DNA of 64,000 nucleotides. It comes from Dethiobacter alkaliphilus. GTDB lineage: Bacteria > Bacillota > Dethiobacteria > DTU022 > UBA8154. The stretch spans positions 355,540 to 419,539 of the forward strand of contig JAENYV010000001.1 of NCBI GenBank assembly GCA_016841605.1, given 5' to 3'. The position numbers and the translations under genes were made by a program. Positions 60,248 to 64,000 of this stretch are shown here, piece after piece (the first letter of the stretch is position 1; each line of letters starts with the position of its first letter). The notes under the pieces are model-generated. The model had not been told where the DNA came from, did not search any database, and saw only the letters and a program-made list of their open reading frames with translations.

Positions 60248-63200
60248 ATGATGTTTTTAAGGAAGAGAAAAAGAGAGCCCCTGGGCTTGATTTTTGTACT
60301 CCTGCTCATTCTGTTCCCATACATGGTTTTACTGCCCGCAGTAACGATAAATGCCCAAGCAGCTTCGTCTGAAATTCTTTCGTCTGAAATGCCGCCTTTT
60401 GCTAGCAGCAATGAAACCCAGCCGGAAAACGAAACAACTCAGTTTAGTTCGACTATCCCGCAGAATAATCAGAATGGCCAGGAAAGAACAGAATGCACAG
60501 TTGAAGAATATATTTATGCAGTTGAAGAATATGTTTATGCTGATAATAGCGGAGATAATATTATAAACTTTCCCGATTCTGCCGATTCAACGGTGTTTCC
60601 CATGGAAGAGCCAAATCTCCATGCATGTATACCTTTTTTTGAAGAAACATTTTTCAATAAATCTCTGCAGGATAACCATATTGTCGACCCTCAGGGAGAT
60701 GTTGTCTGGGATATCAAAACCGCCAGGGAAGAGGATAGCGCCAATGCCGACAATATGATTACTCCCGGCGGTGCCTTACTGCTTTCCGGAACCCGCTATC
60801 GTCAAAGCGCGGTATTAAGTGAAAATGCATGGCCTAATCAGCAAAACTATGCCATGGAATTCACCATTAACGTGCAAAATAATAGTAATGAAGGGCATAA
60901 TGAACGACCGATAGCAACTATTATTCCACGATCTAAAGATACTGATTTAACCGAGTACTATGCGGTCATTTATTATTTGGAGACAAAGCATTTGGGGGCA
61001 ATTGTCGCAAATCTTTTTCAGTGTAAGTGGGCAATTGTAAACACAGCGGCACCGACAAAAATGGAGCCACTGGTTGAAGGCTATTTTATGATGAGAGAGA
61101 ATACCGATTATACAGGACGGTTAATTATCACAAATACTCCGGAGGAGAATGTGAATATCAAATTTTTTCTTGACGGCCCGACCAATCCGCTGGATGAATA
61201 TACTCCTTTGCTGGAATATACGGATTCTTCACCCTTTAAAATACTTACAGGGGCAACAGGACCGGCATATGGGACGACCGGCTATGCCGATGATTCCTGG
61301 GGGTATTCTCCTGCTGTCCAATATGACAACATCAAACTCTATGAGCCTGAAGAATTTACCGCATTGGAAGGTTTGCTCAAAGAAAATGTGCAGCTCAGAC
61401 CCCAGGATATTCCGGAGGGAGAAGATTATAACAAGATTAAATATTTACTTAACAGGGGCCTGGTTGAACTTTATGAGGACAATACTTTCCGGCCGGATAG
61501 CCATGTTTCTGTGGGAGAATTTGTCTACATGCTTGTTGCCTTAGAAGATGAGAAATATCCTGAAGAAAAAAGCCGCGGGTTGCAAGATTATATTTATAAC
61601 CTGCCGGTTTCAAAATACCAGGTCGCGGCCATGATAACGGATTATATGGGGGATCCGGTAGCAGATCCTCTCTATATGCCGTTGATTAAGGACGGTATTC
61701 CGCCCGACTTTCAAAACGCCGTTCATTATACCTTTCAGGAAGGCTTTTTGAGGTTAGATGAAGATTTTCAATTTAACGGCGATCAATTAATCACCAGATA
61801 TGAAGCTGTGGATATTTTGCTAAGATTACTGCATGAAGGCTTTCGAAAAGTAAACTATGCTTTAGAATTGCCGCATATCCTCTCATCAGGAGCAGTATTA
61901 CAACGAGACAAAAAAATTCCCATCTGGGGCAGAGGTTTTACCGGAGAAACAATTACTGTTGAATTTAAAAACCAGGTCAAAACGACAGTTGTAAGAAACG
62001 GTTACTGGTACCTGGAACTTGATCCCGAACCCTCCGGCAGTCCTTATACCTTAATTGTTCGTAATACGGTGCAACAAATTATCCTGGAGGATATTCATGT
62101 GGGTGAAGTATTTATCGTGGGGGGGCAATCTAATGCGGAGATGTTCTTACGCGATACTTACGGGGCGGAAGCAACAAAAGAAAACCTCTCCGGTAAATCC
62201 GACCTGCGCTTTTATACTTCGGAAAAGCTAATTGCAGTTACTCCGAATTTTACAAGTAAGGGGCAATGGTATCCAGCCTATAATTGGATGCTTGATTGGT
62301 CGCCGGCAATCGGTACCTATTTCGTTGAAAAAATTCTCGAGTTGAACGATGAATTAGCAAATGTACCGATAGGCATTATACGGCTATCTTACGGCGGAAG
62401 CACTATTGAACTTTTTATGCCCAGGGCGATTACTGAAGAAATGGACTTTGTTCAAAAAGATGATGAACCCATTATGTCGGGGTACTGGAACGGTTTTATG
62501 GATGCAGTTGCACCCTATGCCGTCAAGGGGATGATATATTATCAAGGCGAAAACAGCACCCAGCTTGGTTATGATTACGAGTTATTGCTCAGGGACTATT
62601 TGCGGGGAATCAGGATCGAATTCCAGGATCCTGATTTGCCCATCATGCTGGTACAGTTGGCAGGTTATGGAGAGAATTATTACGAAACGGATATTGACAG
62701 CTGGCCGGTAATTCGGGAAGTTCAACACAGGGTTGCAAACACTACTGACAATACGGGGCTGGTAACAGCGGTTGATCTGTCCGATCCCGATCCTTTAGAG
62801 ATTCATCCGCGAGAGAAAAAAGAAATAGGTTGCCGGCTGGCATATCTGGCAATGGATATGATTTATGAGAAGGATCTCAAGCAGAGAAGTCCGGAAATGA
62901 AACATTTCTTAATTAAAAATAACAAGGTAATCATCGATTTTGCTTATGTTTATTCCCGGCTTTTTTTTAAAAATGATATGGCCGGAGGCTTCGAAATTCT
63001 TGATAACGAGGGCAGATGGCATGCCGCTGAGGCGAAAATAAACCCGGATAATACCGTTGAAATCCGGCATGAAGACATACCGGAACCACAGGGAGCCAGA
63101 TATGCCTGGCACAACTATCCGGATATCAGTCTTTTCCAACAACCAAATTTGCCTGTCCTCCCTTTTAATACTACGGTAACAATGGAAAAGAAACCGTTGG

Positions 63201-63934
63201 TTGGGACTGGAGATAGAACAATTACACTTTTTTTCCATGGGCTTAACGACTATGACGGCATTGTTAACGCAACAAGAGGAAATCGGTTTAGAATGATCGA
63301 GAGAAAGGATATCTACACGATTTTTCATGAATTTACAATAGAAGGGCAAACTGCCGGCGACACGATATATACATTTCTGAGACTACTACCCAACGTAACA
63401 GCTCAACAGGGCACAACAAGCACATCTCTTATCATACCGGACCATGGTCTTTCTGAAGGAGACTGGATCAGGAACAATGATAGAGGCTGGGAGCCGCGCC
63501 GGGTAAATGCTGTCCCAGACAAAAATACGATAGAGATAGAAACAATTGCAGGGCAAAGTGAAGGTGATGAAATTGAAAGATATCTTTTTAAAGAAAAAAG
63601 AACCGCCCAGGCTCTAAGAATACAAGATGAATGTTTTATCGCCACTGCTGCTTTTGGTTCGAAGATGAGTCCGGCTGTAGCTTTGCTTCGCCAGTTCCGG
63701 GACGATAAGCTTCTTACCAACAGACCCGGCCGGACTATCGTAAACTTTTATTACAGTGTATCTCCACCAATAGCTGAATTTATTGCCGGCAGTTATCTCC
63801 TCAAGGCAATAATGAGAGTCATCCTTCTGCCTGTTATTGTGACGGCATATCTGCTTTTGCACCCGGAATTGCTGTGTCTCCTTATCGTGCCGGCCTGTCT
63901 GGTCTTATACCGCCGGAGGAGGAATTTAATTTGA
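60248..63934 (+). CDS. Giant surface protein: LamG-like, SLH, SASA-type acetylesterase, CFI-box C-terminus
   Basis: A 1228-residue exported protein. Order: basic N-terminus and signal (about 10-38); Asn/Glu-rich linker; LamG/jelly-roll-like domain (about 125-365, ending VQYDNIKLYEPEE); SLH repeats (about 385-540; LLNRGLVELYEDNTFRPDSH); a small Ig-like strand region (ILSSGAVLQRDKKIPIWG); a sialate-O-acetylesterase-type SGNH domain (about 620-860) with nucleophile Ser628 in VGGQSNAEM, LSYGGSTIE, YYQGENST and EIHPREKKE; beta domains; and the last about 100 residues with ECFIATAAFGS (Cys1129), a helix pair and an RRRR end: the CFI-box C-terminal signal. It should sit on the cell surface and may deacetylate the polymer made by this operon. 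AAGAAGGT supports ATG 60248; the TTG at 60194 does not have a ribosome binding site. Confidence 0.85.
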   Translation: MMFLRKRKREPLGLIFVLLLILFPYMVLLPAVTINAQAASSEILSSEMPPFASSNETQPENETTQFSSTIPQNNQNGQERTECTVEEYIYAVEEYVYADNSGDNIINFPDSADSTVFPMEEPNLHACIPFFEETFFNKSLQDNHIVDPQGDVVWDIKTAREEDSANADNMITPGGALLLSGTRYRQSAVLSENAWPNQQNYAMEFTINVQNNSNEGHNERPIATIIPRSKDTDLTEYYAVIYYLETKHLGAIVANLFQCKWAIVNTAAPTKMEPLVEGYFMMRENTDYTGRLIITNTPEENVNIKFFLDGPTNPLDEYTPLLEYTDSSPFKILTGATGPAYGTTGYADDSWGYSPAVQYDNIKLYEPEEFTALEGLLKENVQLRPQDIPEGEDYNKIKYLLNRGLVELYEDNTFRPDSHVSVGEFVYMLVALEDEKYPEEKSRGLQDYIYNLPVSKYQVAAMITDYMGDPVADPLYMPLIKDGIPPDFQNAVHYTFQEGFLRLDEDFQFNGDQLITRYEAVDILLRLLHEGFRKVNYALELPHILSSGAVLQRDKKIPIWGRGFTGETITVEFKNQVKTTVVRNGYWYLELDPEPSGSPYTLIVRNTVQQIILEDIHVGEVFIVGGQSNAEMFLRDTYGAEATKENLSGKSDLRFYTSEKLIAVTPNFTSKGQWYPAYNWMLDWSPAIGTYFVEKILELNDELANVPIGIIRLSYGGSTIELFMPRAITEEMDFVQKDDEPIMSGYWNGFMDAVAPYAVKGMIYYQGENSTQLGYDYELLLRDYLRGIRIEFQDPDLPIMLVQLAGYGENYYETDIDSWPVIREVQHRVANTTDNTGLVTAVDLSDPDPLEIHPREKKEIGCRLAYLAMDMIYEKDLKQRSPEMKHFLIKNNKVIIDFAYVYSRLFFKNDMAGGFEILDNEGRWHAAEAKINPDNTVEIRHEDIPEPQGARYAWHNYPDISLFQQPNLPVLPFNTTVTMEKKPLVGTGDRTITLFFHGLNDYDGIVNATRGNRFRMIERKDIYTIFHEFTIEGQTAGDTIYTFLRLLPNVTAQQGTTSTSLIIPDHGLSEGDWIRNNDRGWEPRRVNAVPDKNTIEIETIAGQSEGDEIERYLFKEKRTAQALRIQDECFIATAAFGSKMSPAVALLRQFRDDKLLTNRPGRTIVNFYYSVSPPIAEFIAGSYLLKAIMRVILLPVIVTAYLLLHPELLCLLIVPACLVLYRRRRNLI

Positions 63935-64000
63935 ATAAAAGAGTATGGGCAAGTTTACTGGTAAGTTTGTTTATACTTTTTTTACCTGTGATTATTAATG
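63931..64000 (+). CDS. Start of a further exported protein, cut by the window edge
   Basis: TTG 63931 overlaps the preceding stop codon (TTGA) and is preceded by GGAGGAGG at 63914-63921. The 23 visible codons (MNKRVWASLLVSLFILFLPV, then IIN) read as a signal peptide or membrane anchor. Nothing more can be said; by coupling it belongs to the Bcs-like operon. Confidence 0.6.
   Translation, partial: MNKRVWASLLVSLFILFLPVIIN

Noticed and set aside
1-64000. CRISPR array, tRNA, rRNA, complete insertion sequence or prophage
   Set aside because: No regular spaced repeats, no tRNA-like cloverleaf noticed, no rRNA sequence, and no transposase or integrase gene in either strand.

Overview
The window looks like chromosome from an anaerobic, probably spore-forming Gram-positive bacterium of the class Clostridia (Peptococcaceae-like). 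The clues are strong GGAGG-type ribosome binding sites with frequent GTG/TTG starts, a CheD-type chemosensory set, RsbU-like phosphatases with STAS partners, a CotH-family protein, an SLH-domain surface protein, and tungstate uptake beside Mo/W enzymes. This is inference from gene content; no rRNA or tRNA gene is present. All supported genes lie on the + strand.

Region 1 (1-14.4 kb), Mo/W enzymes: a TupABC tungstate importer; a DMSO-reductase-family bis-MGD enzyme behind a textbook sigma-A promoter flanked by a perfect operator-like repeat; a divergent MoeA; an odd truncated [2Fe-2S]/Mo-hydroxylase hybrid; two small unknown proteins; a complete three-subunit xanthine-oxidase-family hydroxylase (FAD, 2Fe-2S, Mo) with an HcrA-like large subunit; and an IclR regulator.

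Region 2 (14.8-31.1 kb), signalling: a REC-PAS-PP2C-HATPase fusion, a GAF histidine kinase and a NarL-type regulator, then CheR, CheD, CheB, a chemoreceptor, a STAS protein, CheW, a 607-residue receptor-like protein with a CheZ-like DxxxQ motif, a MASE3-PAS-PP2C phosphatase, a second STAS protein lacking its phosphoacceptor, CheY, and a CheA carrying two MshEN-like repeats. No flagellar gene is present. The set looks like a chemosensory array merged with a partner-switching module.

Region 3 (31.4-38.6 kb), a visibly more AT-rich catabolic block: a TetR regulator, a TRAP transporter (DctPQM), an ACMSD-type amidohydrolase and an EntE-like acyl-adenylating ligase. It is bounded by terminator-like hairpins and contains an 18-bp perfect palindrome.

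Region 4 (38.6-52.5 kb), a Pel-like exopolysaccharide operon: a structured RNA candidate with a terminator, CotH-family kinase, VTC-domain protein, DUF4956 membrane protein, PelF-like glycosyltransferase, an undescribed coiled-coil protein, a PelG-like transporter, a GT-C-like membrane protein, a catalytically degenerate HD-GYP protein, a GH114-like protein and a UDP-sugar epimerase.

Region 5 (52.7 kb to the end), a Bcs-like exopolysaccharide operon: a membrane-anchored GH8-like protein, a membrane protein with a dead GGDEF domain that keeps its RxxD site, a DUF2334-like protein without the usual histidines, a BcsA-like GT2, BcsB, a small secreted protein, and a 1228-residue LamG-SLH-SASA esterase ending in a CFI-box C-terminal signal. 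A further gene starts at the window edge.

Most interesting overall: two exopolysaccharide loci, each with its own apparently dead c-di-GMP enzyme domain, lie downstream of a non-flagellar chemosensory/partner-switching cluster whose CheA carries MshEN-like repeats. No intact diguanylate cyclase is present in the window.
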